A stretch of 64,000 bases of DNA from Flaviflagellibacter rhizophilus (GTDB taxonomy: Bacteria; Pseudomonadota; Alphaproteobacteria; Rhizobiales; Methylopilaceae). The DNA is taken from NCBI RefSeq assembly GCF_033898525.1, contig NZ_JAXAFJ010000002.1, forward strand, positions 1-64,000, written 5' to 3'. The notes under the pieces are model-generated. The model saw nothing but the letters and a program-made list of their open reading frames with translations, did not search any database and was not told where the DNA came from. Position numbers and translations under genes: made by a program. Shown one piece after another: positions 8,369 through 15,993 of this stretch (the stretch's first letter is position 1; every line of letters begins with the position of its first letter).

Positions 8369-8998
8369 ATGGCAAACGAGCCGAGAGGCCCGCGCAGCAA
8401 CGACGGGCAGCGCGCTCAGCGTGGCGACGGTCGCGGTCCCGGTAGGGGCCGGGGCGGTCCCGAGCGCGAGGAGCGCGACAGCGAGTTCGTAGACAAGCTG
8501 GTGCACATCAACCGCGTCGCCAAGGTGGTGAAGGGCGGCCGTCGCTTCGGTTTCGCGGCACTCGTCATCGTCGGTGACCAGAAGGGTCGCGTCGGCTACG
8601 GTCACGGCAAGGCCCGCGAAGTGCCGGAGGCTATCCGCAAGGCAACCGAGGCCGCTAAGCGCGGAATGGTCCGGATTGCCCTGCGCGAGGGTCGCACGCT
8701 GCATCATGACGTTTCGGGCCGCTGGGGCGCCGGCAAGGTCATTGTGCGGGCGGCACCGGCAGGTACCGGCATCATCGCTGGCGGCCCGATGCGTGCTGTG
8801 TTCGAGACGCTTGGTGTCCAGGACGTGGTGGCGAAGTCGCTCGGCTCGTCCAATCCGTACAACATGGTTCGCGCGACGTTCGCGGCTTTGCAGGCTGAAG
8901 ACAGCCCGCGCTCCGTGGCCGCTCGCCGCAACCTGAAGGTCTCGGCCCTGCAGTCTCGCCGTCGTGATTTCGACGCCAGCGAGCCTGTGGAAGCCTGA
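8369..8998 (+). CDS. rpsE: 30S ribosomal protein S5
   Basis: S5, 209 residues, is a decoding-fidelity protein at the mRNA entry site. The S5 double-stranded RNA-binding domain starts near residue 40 (FVDKLVHINRVAKVVKGGRRF) and the C-terminal domain carries GGPMRAVFETLGVQDVV. It is longer than the 166-residue Escherichia coli protein because of a Gly/Arg/Glu-rich N-terminal extension of about 35 residues and a longer C-terminus, both common in rhizobia. Confidence 0.97.
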   Translation: MANEPRGPRSNDGQRAQRGDGRGPGRGRGGPEREERDSEFVDKLVHINRVAKVVKGGRRFGFAALVIVGDQKGRVGYGHGKAREVPEAIRKATEAAKRGMVRIALREGRTLHHDVSGRWGAGKVIVRAAPAGTGIIAGGPMRAVFETLGVQDVVAKSLGSSNPYNMVRATFAALQAEDSPRSVAARRNLKVSALQSRRRDFDASEPVEA

Positions 8999-9014
8999 TC
9001 TGGGAGAGCACATC

Positions 9015-9248
9015 ATGGCAAAAACCCCGAACAAGGCAGCGCCCGCGGCCGGCTCGATCAACTCGGCCGGCAGCATCACCGTCGAGCAGACCGGCAGCCA
9101 TATCCGCCGGCCTGACCACCAGCAGCGCACGCTGATCGGCCTTGGTCTCAACAAGATCGGCCGCCGCAAGACGCTGCCGGATAACGCCGCAGTGCGCGGC
9201 GCGATCGCGAAGGTCGCGCATCTCGTCCGGATCGTGGACGAAGCCTGA
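9015..9248 (+). CDS. rpmD: 50S ribosomal protein L30
   Basis: L30, here 77 residues against about 60 in most bacteria. The core ITVEQTGSHIRRPDHQQRTLIGLGLNKIGR begins near residue 20; the first 18 residues (Ala/Pro/Lys-rich) are an extension also seen in some relatives. The ATG at 9015 is preceded by GGGAG at 9002-9006, with eight bases between. L30 is a non-essential large-subunit protein in some species. Confidence 0.95.
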   Translation: MAKTPNKAAPAAGSINSAGSITVEQTGSHIRRPDHQQRTLIGLGLNKIGRRKTLPDNAAVRGAIAKVAHLVRIVDEA

Positions 9249-9254
9249 AGACAA

Positions 9255-9277
9255 CGGCCCGGACAAGTTCCGGGCCG
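9255..9277 (+). repeat. GC-rich hairpin between rpmD and rplO
   Basis: A perfect nine-base inverted repeat (CGGCCCGGA at 9255-9263, TCCGGGCCG at 9269-9277) with a five-base loop lies seven bases behind the rpmD stop. It is followed by a weaker GCCGC/GCGGC pair but no run of T. Without the T run it is not a convincing intrinsic terminator. It sits in the 152-bp rpmD-rplO gap, one of the larger spaces in the cluster, so attenuation or RNA processing is possible but unproven. Confidence 0.6.
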
Positions 9278-9400
9278 CCGCTTTACGCGGCACCTCTAAG
9301 ATTGTAAGCGAGTTGCGGACTGCTCCCCCTGGCGTGAGCGGTCTTCTTGAGTGATGCGCGACATCGCGATCGCGCGCGAGCGAGCCAGACGGAGCAGAAG

Positions 9401-9886
9401 ATGAAGCTGAACGAGATCAAGGACAACGCCGGCTCTTCCAAGAAGCGCATGCGTGTCGGCCGCGGCATTGGCTCCGGCAAGGGCAAGACCGGCGGACGCG
9501 GCGTGAAGGGCCAGAAGGCTCGCTCGGGTGTTGCTATCAATGCCTTCGAAGGCGGTCAGATGCCATTGCATCGTCGTCTGCCGAAGCGCGGCTTCGTCAA
9601 CATCTTCCGCAAGGACTTCAACGAGCTGAACCTCGACCGGATCCAGACCGCCATCGACGCGGGCAAGATCGACGTTGCACAGCCGGTCACGGTCGACAGC
9701 CTGGTTGCAGCCGGCGTGCTCAGCCGCAAGCGTGACGGCGTCAAGCTGCTCGGCAAGGGCGAACTGACGGCGAAGAACGTGTCCTTCGAGGTTTATGCGG
9801 CTTCCAAGTCGGCGCTCGAGGCGATCGAAAAGGCGGGCGGTTCCGTCAAGATCCTTGCTCCGCAGGCCGAAGTGGCCGACGCCTGA
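9401..9886 (+). CDS. rplO: 50S ribosomal protein L15
   Basis: L15, 161 residues, is a late-assembly protein with an extended N-terminus that penetrates the rRNA. The start at 9401 gives MKLNEIKDNAGSSKKRMRVGRG, the conserved opening, and the Gly-rich GSGKGKTGGRGVKGQKARSG segment follows. An upstream in-frame start at 9347 would add 18 unconserved residues. The GGAGCAGAAG sequence just ahead serves as ribosome-binding site. Confidence 0.97.
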   Translation: MKLNEIKDNAGSSKKRMRVGRGIGSGKGKTGGRGVKGQKARSGVAINAFEGGQMPLHRRLPKRGFVNIFRKDFNELNLDRIQTAIDAGKIDVAQPVTVDSLVAAGVLSRKRDGVKLLGKGELTAKNVSFEVYAASKSALEAIEKAGGSVKILAPQAEVADA

Positions 9887-9927
9887 GCGGATCGCGGACA
9901 GTACAGTAGAGATCGGAGCGGCGTGCT

Positions 9928-11262
9928 ATGGCATCGGCGGCTGAACAGCTTGCGGCGAATCTGAACTTCGGGGCCTTCGGCAAGGCCACGGAGCTGAAGA
10001 AGCGAATCTGGTTCACGCTGGGCGCGCTGATCATCTACCGGCTCGGCACCTATATTCCGCTGCCGGGCCTGAATCCCGATGCGCTGGCGGATGTGTTCCG
10101 CCAGCAGAGCCAGGGCATAGTCGGGCTCTTCAACATGTTTTCCGGGGGTGCGGTCGGCCGTATGGCCATCTTCGCCCTCAACATCATGCCCTATATCTCG
10201 GCCTCCATCATCATCCAGCTGATGACGTCGGTTTCCCCGCGTCTCGAAGCCTTGAAGAAGGAAGGCGAGCAGGGCCGCAAGGTTCTGAACCAGTACACGC
10301 GCTACGGCACCGTTCTGCTTGCGACCGTGCAGGCCTACGGGATCGCGGCCGGACTGGCCAGTGCCACCAATGTTGTTCTGGAACCCGGCCCGTTCTTCTA
10401 TCTGTCGACGGTCATCACGCTCGTCGGCGGCACCATGTTCCTGATGTGGCTGGGTGAGCAGATCACCGCCCGTGGTATTGGTAACGGCATTTCGCTGATC
10501 ATCTTCGCCGGCATCGTGGCGGAGCTTCCTTCCGCGATTGCGGGAATGCTCGAGCTCGGACGTCAGGGTGCCTTGTCCACGCCGCTGATCCTCGGTGTGA
10601 TGATCATGGCCCTGGCCGTGATTGCACTGATCGTCTTCGTCGAGCGCGCACAGCGCCGCATCGTGATCCAGTACCCGAAGCGCCAGGTCTCGGCCACGCG
10701 CATGACGGGCGGCGAGAACTCGCATCTTCCGCTGAAGCTCAACACCGCCGGCGTTATCCCGCCGATCTTCGCTTCCTCGCTTCTTTTGCTGCCGACCACT
10801 GCTGCCAGCTTCTCCGCCGCAGGCGGACCGGAATGGCTCACGACGATCACGACCTATCTCGGCCACGGTCGCCCGCTCTACATGGCGTTCTATGTCGCGC
10901 TTATCGTGTTCTTCGCGTTCTTCTACACGGCCATCGTGTTCAATCCGCAGGAAACGGCTGAGAATCTCAAGAAGTACGGCGGGTTCGTGCCGGGCATCCG
11001 GCCCGGCGAGCGCACGGGGCAGTACATCGACTACGTCCTGACGCGCATCACGGTGATCGGCGCCGCCTATCTGGCGCTCGTCTGCCTGATCCCCGAGATC
11101 CTGATTTCCTATGCTTCGGTTCCGTTCTACTTCGGTGGCACCTCGCTGCTGATCGTGGTCAGCGTTACCATGGATACGGTCGCGCAGGTGCAGGGCCATC
11201 TTTATGCGGCCCAGTACGAGGGCCTGATCAAGAAGGCCAAGCTGCGGGGAGGGCGCCGATGA
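9928..11262 (+). CDS. secY: Preprotein translocase subunit SecY
   Basis: SecY, 444 residues, is the channel subunit of the Sec translocon in the inner membrane. Ten transmembrane helices can be traced, starting near residues 25-40. The first signature region reads RLGTYIPLPG, the plug-region sequence IVGLFNMFSGGAVGRMAIFALNIMPYISASI is conserved, and the cytoplasmic loop with VEFIQR-like basic residues (RRIVIQYPKRQVS) is present. Its 3' end overlaps adk by four bases, the usual secY-adk coupling. Confidence 0.98.
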   Translation: MASAAEQLAANLNFGAFGKATELKKRIWFTLGALIIYRLGTYIPLPGLNPDALADVFRQQSQGIVGLFNMFSGGAVGRMAIFALNIMPYISASIIIQLMTSVSPRLEALKKEGEQGRKVLNQYTRYGTVLLATVQAYGIAAGLASATNVVLEPGPFFYLSTVITLVGGTMFLMWLGEQITARGIGNGISLIIFAGIVAELPSAIAGMLELGRQGALSTPLILGVMIMALAVIALIVFVERAQRRIVIQYPKRQVSATRMTGGENSHLPLKLNTAGVIPPIFASSLLLLPTTAASFSAAGGPEWLTTITTYLGHGRPLYMAFYVALIVFFAFFYTAIVFNPQETAENLKKYGGFVPGIRPGERTGQYIDYVLTRITVIGAAYLALVCLIPEILISYASVPFYFGGTSLLIVVSVTMDTVAQVQGHLYAAQYEGLIKKAKLRGGRR

Positions 11263-11852
11263 GGCTGATTCTTCTCGGGCCGCCGGGAGCAGGCAAGGGC
11301 ACTCAGGCGCTGCGCCTCGTGGAACGCTACGAGATTGTGCAGCTCTCGACCGGTGACATGCTGCGGGCTGCGGTTGCCGCCGGGACCGAGATCGGTCTGC
11401 GTGCAAAGGCGATCATGGACAGCGGCGAGCTTGTGCCCGACGAAGTCGTCGTCGGCATCGTCGCGGATCGCATCCAGCAGCCGGACGCGCGGCGCGGGTT
11501 CATCCTTGACGGGTTTCCCCGGACCGTCCGGCAGGCGGAAGCGCTCGAGCAGATGCTTGAGGAGAACGGGCTCGGCCTCGACGCCGTGATCGAACTCAAG
11601 GTCGATGAGGGCATTCTGCTGTCGCGCATCGAGAAGCGGGCGGGAGAGACCCCCGGGGGGCCTCGGGCCGACGACAATGCCGAGGCACTTGCAAAGAGGC
11701 TTGCAGTCTACCGTGAGCAGACGGCTCCGCTGGTTGCCTATTTCGAGGCGCGGGGCCTTCTCCGCACCGTCGATGGCATGGCGCCGGTGGATCGCGTGAG
11801 CCGCGAAATCGAATCCATTCTTGATGTCCGCTTAGAGGCAGCAAGAGGTTGA
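11259..11852 (+). CDS. adk: Adenylate kinase, short-LID form
   Basis: Catalyses ATP + AMP to 2 ADP in the cytoplasm. The P-loop GPPGAGKGT is at residues 7-15, the LSTGDMLR AMP-binding segment follows, and DGFPRTVRQAEAL is the NMP-domain signature. At 197 residues, with a brief REETPGG-like LID (RAGETPGGPRADD), it is the short form without the zinc-binding LID of Gram-positive enzymes. The start overlaps secY by four bases. Confidence 0.97.
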   Translation: MRLILLGPPGAGKGTQALRLVERYEIVQLSTGDMLRAAVAAGTEIGLRAKAIMDSGELVPDEVVVGIVADRIQQPDARRGFILDGFPRTVRQAEALEQMLEENGLGLDAVIELKVDEGILLSRIEKRAGETPGGPRADDNAEALAKRLAVYREQTAPLVAYFEARGLLRTVDGMAPVDRVSREIESILDVRLEAARG

Positions 11853-11877
11853 CTTCGAGGGCGTATGCCCTCTATAT
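11849..11877 (+). promoter_or_regulatory. Predicted housekeeping promoter for rpsM-rpsK-rpoA-rplQ
   Basis: TTGACT at 11849-11854 and CTATAT at 11872-11877 are separated by 17 bases. This closely resembles the rhizobial vegetative promoter, whose -10 element is CTATAT. It overlaps the last four bases of adk and lies 142 bases ahead of the rpsM start, leaving room for a leader. It would give the alpha operon its own transcription in addition to readthrough from the spc region. Confidence 0.75.
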
Positions 11878-12019
11878 CCGGGCCCTTGACCGCCGATAGC
11901 TTTGCTTCGGTGCCGGGTCCCCACGGGTCCGGCATCGTTTTCGTTTTGCCGGGGCTGAAGAATCCGGGCATCACTGCCCGATCAACACAACGGCCCTCGG
12001 GCGAACTGGGAGACTGCAC

Positions 12020-12388
12020 GTGGCGCGTATCGCTGGTGTGAACATTCCGACGAACAAGCGCGTGATCATCGCGCTTCAGTACATCCATGGTATCGGCGCC
12101 AAGAAGGCCGAAGAGATCACGGAGAAGGTTGGCATCCCGGCAGAGCGCCGCGTGAACGAGCTGACCGACGCCGAGGTGATCCAGATCCGTGAAACCATCG
12201 ACCGTGAGTATATGGTCGAAGGCGATCTGCGCCGCGATGTTTCCATGAACATCAAGCGCCTGATGGATCTTGGCTCCTACCGTGGCCTGCGTCACCGCCG
12301 TGGCCTTCCGGTCCGCGGTCAGCGCACGCACACGAATGCCCGTACCCGCAAGGGCAAGGCAAAGCCGATCGCCGGCAAGAAGAAGTAA
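12020..12388 (+). CDS. rpsM: 30S ribosomal protein S13
   Basis: S13, 122 residues, forms bridges to the 50S subunit and touches the P-site tRNA through its basic C-terminus (THTNARTRKGKAKPIAGKKK). It starts with GTG: the translation MARIAGVNIPTNKRV matches the family exactly and no ATG is available. GGGAG upstream at 12008-12012 gives a suitable ribosome-binding site. rpmJ, found ahead of rpsM in many other bacteria, is absent here. Confidence 0.97.
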   Translation: MARIAGVNIPTNKRVIIALQYIHGIGAKKAEEITEKVGIPAERRVNELTDAEVIQIRETIDREYMVEGDLRRDVSMNIKRLMDLGSYRGLRHRRGLPVRGQRTHTNARTRKGKAKPIAGKKK

Positions 12389-12466
12389 TTGCCTGGGCCG
12401 GCAGGACCGGCCCGTCCCTAGCGCCCGGCATTACGGGCGCGACCGAAGGACCAGAGGAAAGAAGAT

Positions 12467-12856
12467 ATGGCCAAGGAAGTGCAGCGCGTCCGCCGTCGCG
12501 AACGCAAGAACATCGTGTCTGGCGTCGCCCATGTGAATGCCACGTTCAACAACACGATGATCACCATCACCGATGTCCAGGGCAACACGGTTTCGTGGTC
12601 GTCCGCCGGTACGATGGGTTTCAAGGGCTCCCGCAAGTCCACGCCGTTCGCCGCCCAGATGGCGGCCGAAGATGCGGCCAAGAAGGCTGCCGAGCACGGC
12701 ATGCGCACACTTGAGGTTGAGGTCCGCGGTCCGGGTTCGGGTCGTGAGTCCGCTCTCCGCGCGCTGCAGGCTGCGGGCTTTGCCGTGACGTCCATTCGGG
12801 ACGTGACGCCGATCCCGCACAATGGCTGCCGGCCGCGCAAGCGCCGCCGCGTCTGA
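12467..12856 (+). CDS. rpsK: 30S ribosomal protein S11
   Basis: S11, 129 residues, lines the 30S platform near the Shine-Dalgarno helix. GVAHVNATFNNTMITITDVQGN and the C-terminal DVTPIPHNGCRPRKRRRV ending are conserved, including the Asn-Gly pair that is an isoaspartate site in Escherichia coli. A 78-bp spacer with AGAGGAAAGAAG precedes it. Confidence 0.98.
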   Translation: MAKEVQRVRRRERKNIVSGVAHVNATFNNTMITITDVQGNTVSWSSAGTMGFKGSRKSTPFAAQMAAEDAAKKAAEHGMRTLEVEVRGPGSGRESALRALQAAGFAVTSIRDVTPIPHNGCRPRKRRRV

Positions 12857-12938
12857 CCACGCTTTGCAGATGGCGGGCTTCATGCCCGCCTTTCGGCGTC
12901 CATACGGGGCGCCGCGCCACATTTTAGAAGGTGCCGCC

Positions 12939-13955
12939 GTGATCCAGAAGAACTGGCAAGACCTGATCAAGCCAAACAAGCTCGAAGTCAGCCCCGGCCG
13001 CGATCCGCAGCGCTTCACCACCGTGGTGGCCGAACCGCTCGAGCGCGGCTTTGGTGTTACCCTCGGCAATGCACTCCGTCGCGTGCTGCTGTCGTCCCTT
13101 CAGGGCGCGGCCGTGACCTCGGTGCAGATCGATGGCGTGCTGCACGAGTTCTCGTCCATCGCCGGTGTGCGCGAAGATGTCACCGACATCATCCTGAACA
13201 TCAAGGACATCGCGATTCGCATGCAGGGCGAAGGTCCCAAGCGGATGACGCTGCGCAAGCAGGGTCCCGGCGTGATCACCGCTGGTGATATCCAGGTTAC
13301 CGGCGACGTCGCTGTGCTGAACCCGGACCACGTGCTGGCCACCCTCGACGAGGGCGCGGATGTGCGCATGGAGTTCACGGTCGACACCGGCAAGGGCTAT
13401 GTGCCGGCAGACCGCAACCGCGCAGAGGATGCCCCGATCGGACTGATCCCGATCGACAGCCTCTACTCGCCGGTCCGCAAGGTGTCCTACAAGGTCGAGA
13501 ACACCCGCGAGGGTCAGATCCTCGATTACGACAAGCTGACCGTCACGGTCGAGACGGACGGCTCGGTCACTCCGGATGATGCGCTGGCCTATGCCGCCCG
13601 CATCCTGCAGGACCAGCTCGAAGTCTTCGTCAACTTCGAAGAGCCGAAGAAGGAAGCGGAGCGCACCTCCATTCCCGAGCTGGCGTTCAACCCTGCCTTC
13701 CTCAAGAAGGTGGACGAGCTCGAATTGTCGGTTCGCTCGGCCAACTGCCTGAAGAACGACAACATCGTCTATATCGGCGATCTCGTTCAGAAGACCGAGG
13801 CGGAGATGCTGCGGACGCCGAACTTCGGCCGCAAGTCCTTGAACGAGATCAAGGAAGTGCTGGCGCAGATGGGTCTGCACCTCGGCATGGAAGTGACCGG
13901 CTGGCCGCCGGAGAACATCGAAGAGCTGGCGAAGCGCTTCGAAGAGCATTACTGA
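12939..13955 (+). CDS. rpoA: DNA-directed RNA polymerase subunit alpha
   Basis: Alpha subunit, 338 residues. The N-terminal dimerisation and assembly domain spans roughly residues 1-235, and the C-terminal DNA- and activator-binding domain roughly 260-335 (ELSVRSANCLKNDNIVYIGDL, then RKSLNEIKEVLAQMGL). The GTG at 12939 gives MIQKNWQDLIKPNKLEV, the alphaproteobacterial N-terminus; earlier in-frame starts would add sequence overlapping rpsK with no conservation. Confidence 0.98.
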   Translation: MIQKNWQDLIKPNKLEVSPGRDPQRFTTVVAEPLERGFGVTLGNALRRVLLSSLQGAAVTSVQIDGVLHEFSSIAGVREDVTDIILNIKDIAIRMQGEGPKRMTLRKQGPGVITAGDIQVTGDVAVLNPDHVLATLDEGADVRMEFTVDTGKGYVPADRNRAEDAPIGLIPIDSLYSPVRKVSYKVENTREGQILDYDKLTVTVETDGSVTPDDALAYAARILQDQLEVFVNFEEPKKEAERTSIPELAFNPAFLKKVDELELSVRSANCLKNDNIVYIGDLVQKTEAEMLRTPNFGRKSLNEIKEVLAQMGLHLGMEVTGWPPENIEELAKRFEEHY

Positions 13956-13995
13956 GCGCCGAACGGCGACACACGGCGTAAAAGGATAAACGACA

Positions 13996-14415
13996 ATGAT
14001 GCACGGCAAGCGCGGCCGCCGTTTCAACCGGACGCAGAGCCATCGGAGCGCGATGTTCTCGAACCTCGCGATCTCCCTGATCGAACACGAGCAGATCACG
14101 ACGACGCTGCCGAAGGCGAAGGATCTTCGCCCGGTGGTCGAGAAGCTGATCACTCTCGGCAAGCGTGGTGACTTGCACGCCCGCCGTCAGGCGATCGCCG
14201 AGATCCGGCACCTGCCTGCAGTGAAGAAGCTGTTCGACGTGATCGGTCCGCGTTACGCGGAGCGCAATGGCGGGTATACCCGCATCATCAAGGCAGGCTT
14301 TCGCTATGGCGACAACGCGCCTGTGGCGGTGATCGAGCTTCTCGATCGCGACATCAACGCAAAGGGCGCGGTTGACGCTGCCCGCTCCGATGCTTCGGAA
14401 GACGCCGCCGCCTGA
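13996..14415 (+). CDS. rplQ: 50S ribosomal protein L17
   Basis: L17, 139 residues, sits near the tunnel exit. The first of two adjacent ATG codons is preferred because MMHGKRGRRFNRTQSHR then aligns with the family's MRHGKRGRKLNRT. AAAGGATAAA supplies the ribosome-binding site. The C-terminal 20 residues form an Ala/Asp-rich tail. It is the last gene of the cluster. Confidence 0.97.
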   Translation: MMHGKRGRRFNRTQSHRSAMFSNLAISLIEHEQITTTLPKAKDLRPVVEKLITLGKRGDLHARRQAIAEIRHLPAVKKLFDVIGPRYAERNGGYTRIIKAGFRYGDNAPVAVIELLDRDINAKGAVDAARSDASEDAAA

Positions 14416-14437
14416 TAGGCTGGCTACAGACTTGATC

Positions 14438-14462
14438 AAAGGCGGCTCCGGCCGCCTTTTTT
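14438..14462 (+). terminator. Intrinsic terminator after rplQ
   Basis: AAAGGCGGC (14438-14446), loop TCCG, GCCGCCTTT (14451-14459), followed by further T residues. A GC-rich nine-base stem with a T tract 22 bases behind the rplQ stop is a textbook intrinsic terminator and marks the end of the ribosomal protein cluster. Confidence 0.93.
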
Positions 14463-14541
14463 CGTTTCGCTGGGACGCTTCAATGGATTTGCTCTGGGCC
14501 TTATAAACAGAGCGGGCGGGATGATGTTTGAGGATTCGTTG

Positions 14542-15993
14542 ATGACGTTCATGAGGCCCATGCCGGCAACATCTCGATTGATGAAAGCGTCGGTGCTTGC
14601 ATTGCTGGTCGCCGCGTCGGCCGTCACCGTGCAGTCCGCTCAGGCGCAGCAAAGGGCAGTCCCGGCCAGCACGGGCGATGTTCGTTTGTCGTACGCTCCC
14701 GTGGCGCGCCAGGTCTCGCCGGCCGTGGTCAATGTCTACGCGTCACGCGTGGTGCCGCAGCAGCGCGTGCGCGCGTTCCCGTTCGAAGACCCACTTCTTC
14801 AGGAATTCTTCGGCCGCCAGATGCCGTCCATGCCGCGTGAGCGTCTGCAACGCTCGCTCGGCTCCGGCGTGCTGGTCGACGCCTCGGGGCTTATCGTCAC
14901 CAACAATCATGTCATCGAAGGCATGACCGATGTGCGTGTCTCGCTTGCTGATCAGCGAGAATTCGACGCCGACATCGTATTGACCGATCCGGCAAGTGAC
15001 ATCGCCGTCCTGCGTATCCTGGAAGGAAAGGGCGGGTTCCCGATCCTGCCGCTCGCGGAGACTGATGACGTCGAGGTCGGAGACGTGGTGCTTGCCGTCG
15101 GCAATCCATTCGGCCTCGGCCAGACGGTGACGCAGGGCATCCTGTCGGCGGTTCGCCGGGTCCAGAACAAGGAAGGCGGCGCGAGCGTCTACCTGCAGAC
15201 CGACGCGGCGATCAACCAGGGCAATTCCGGCGGCGCTCTCGTAGACATGGGCGGCAAGCTGGTCGGCATCAACACCGCCATTTTCTCGAAGTCCGGCGGG
15301 TCGGATGGCATCGGCTTCGCGGTCCCGACGCCGATAGTCCGTCTCGTGCTCGACGCCGCGCGTGGTGGCGACAAAACGGTGCGGCGTCCGTGGTTCGGCG
15401 CGGAGACGCAGCAGGTCACCCGAGAGATCGCCGAGAGCCTTGGCGTGGACCGTCCCATCGGAGCGTTGATCGTCGATGTGCAGCCGAATTCGCCCGCCGC
15501 AGAAGCCGGGTTGAAGGCGGGCGACCTTGTCACCTCTATAGATGGTCGCGCCGTCGAGGACACGATGGCCCTGACCTACCAGCTGACGATCAAGCCGCTG
15601 GGTTCCAGCGCACGCTTGAACTTCGTGCGTGATGGCAAGGAGACGGCAGCCACGCTGAAGGTGCAGCCTGCCCCGGAAACCACGCCGCGCGACGAGCGTG
15701 TGATCGAGGGCGAAGGCCCGTTCGCGGGTGCCAAAGTGGTGAACCTTTCGCCGGCCGTCAGCGAAGAACTCGGCATCGGCGGACAGCCCACGGGGGTGAT
15801 CGTCATGGACGTTGCGCGCGCTTCGATCGCCGGGCGTCTCGGCATACAGCGTGGTGATCGCGTTTTGGCCATCAACGACCAGCCTGTCGGCAGCGTTCGT
15901 GAACTCGCCGAAATGAACCAGGAGCGCCAGCGTTTCTGGAAGGTATCGATCGGGCGCGGCGGTCAGGTACTCACCCAGGTCTTCCGCTTCTGA
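14542..15993 (+). CDS. degP: DegP/DegQ-family periplasmic serine endoprotease
   Basis: HtrA-type protease and chaperone, 483 residues from the preferred ATG at 14542, which has GAGGA seven bases ahead; an ATG at 14521 would add seven residues. A signal peptide (about residues 1-36, ending AQAQ) is followed by a trypsin-like domain with His123 (NNHVIEG), Asp153 (PASDIAVL) and Ser229 (GNSGGAL). Two PDZ domains then occupy about residues 280-370 and 390-480. Substrates are expected to be misfolded envelope proteins. The stop overlaps rarA by one base. Confidence 0.93.
   Translation: MTFMRPMPATSRLMKASVLALLVAASAVTVQSAQAQQRAVPASTGDVRLSYAPVARQVSPAVVNVYASRVVPQQRVRAFPFEDPLLQEFFGRQMPSMPRERLQRSLGSGVLVDASGLIVTNNHVIEGMTDVRVSLADQREFDADIVLTDPASDIAVLRILEGKGGFPILPLAETDDVEVGDVVLAVGNPFGLGQTVTQGILSAVRRVQNKEGGASVYLQTDAAINQGNSGGALVDMGGKLVGINTAIFSKSGGSDGIGFAVPTPIVRLVLDAARGGDKTVRRPWFGAETQQVTREIAESLGVDRPIGALIVDVQPNSPAAEAGLKAGDLVTSIDGRAVEDTMALTYQLTIKPLGSSARLNFVRDGKETAATLKVQPAPETTPRDERVIEGEGPFAGAKVVNLSPAVSEELGIGGQPTGVIVMDVARASIAGRLGIQRGDRVLAINDQPVGSVRELAEMNQERQRFWKVSIGRGGQVLTQVFRF

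Noticed and set aside
9793..11406. A long open frame on the minus strand opposite secY and adk
   Set aside because: It is the antisense reading of strongly conserved genes in GC-rich DNA; it has no ribosome-binding site, no family features and an amino acid content typical of shadow frames.
12389..12466. Search for rpmJ (L36) in the secY-rpsM-rpsK region
   Set aside because: No 37-41-codon frame with the L36 cysteine pattern exists in the adk-rpsM or rpsM-rpsK gaps; the gene must be elsewhere.
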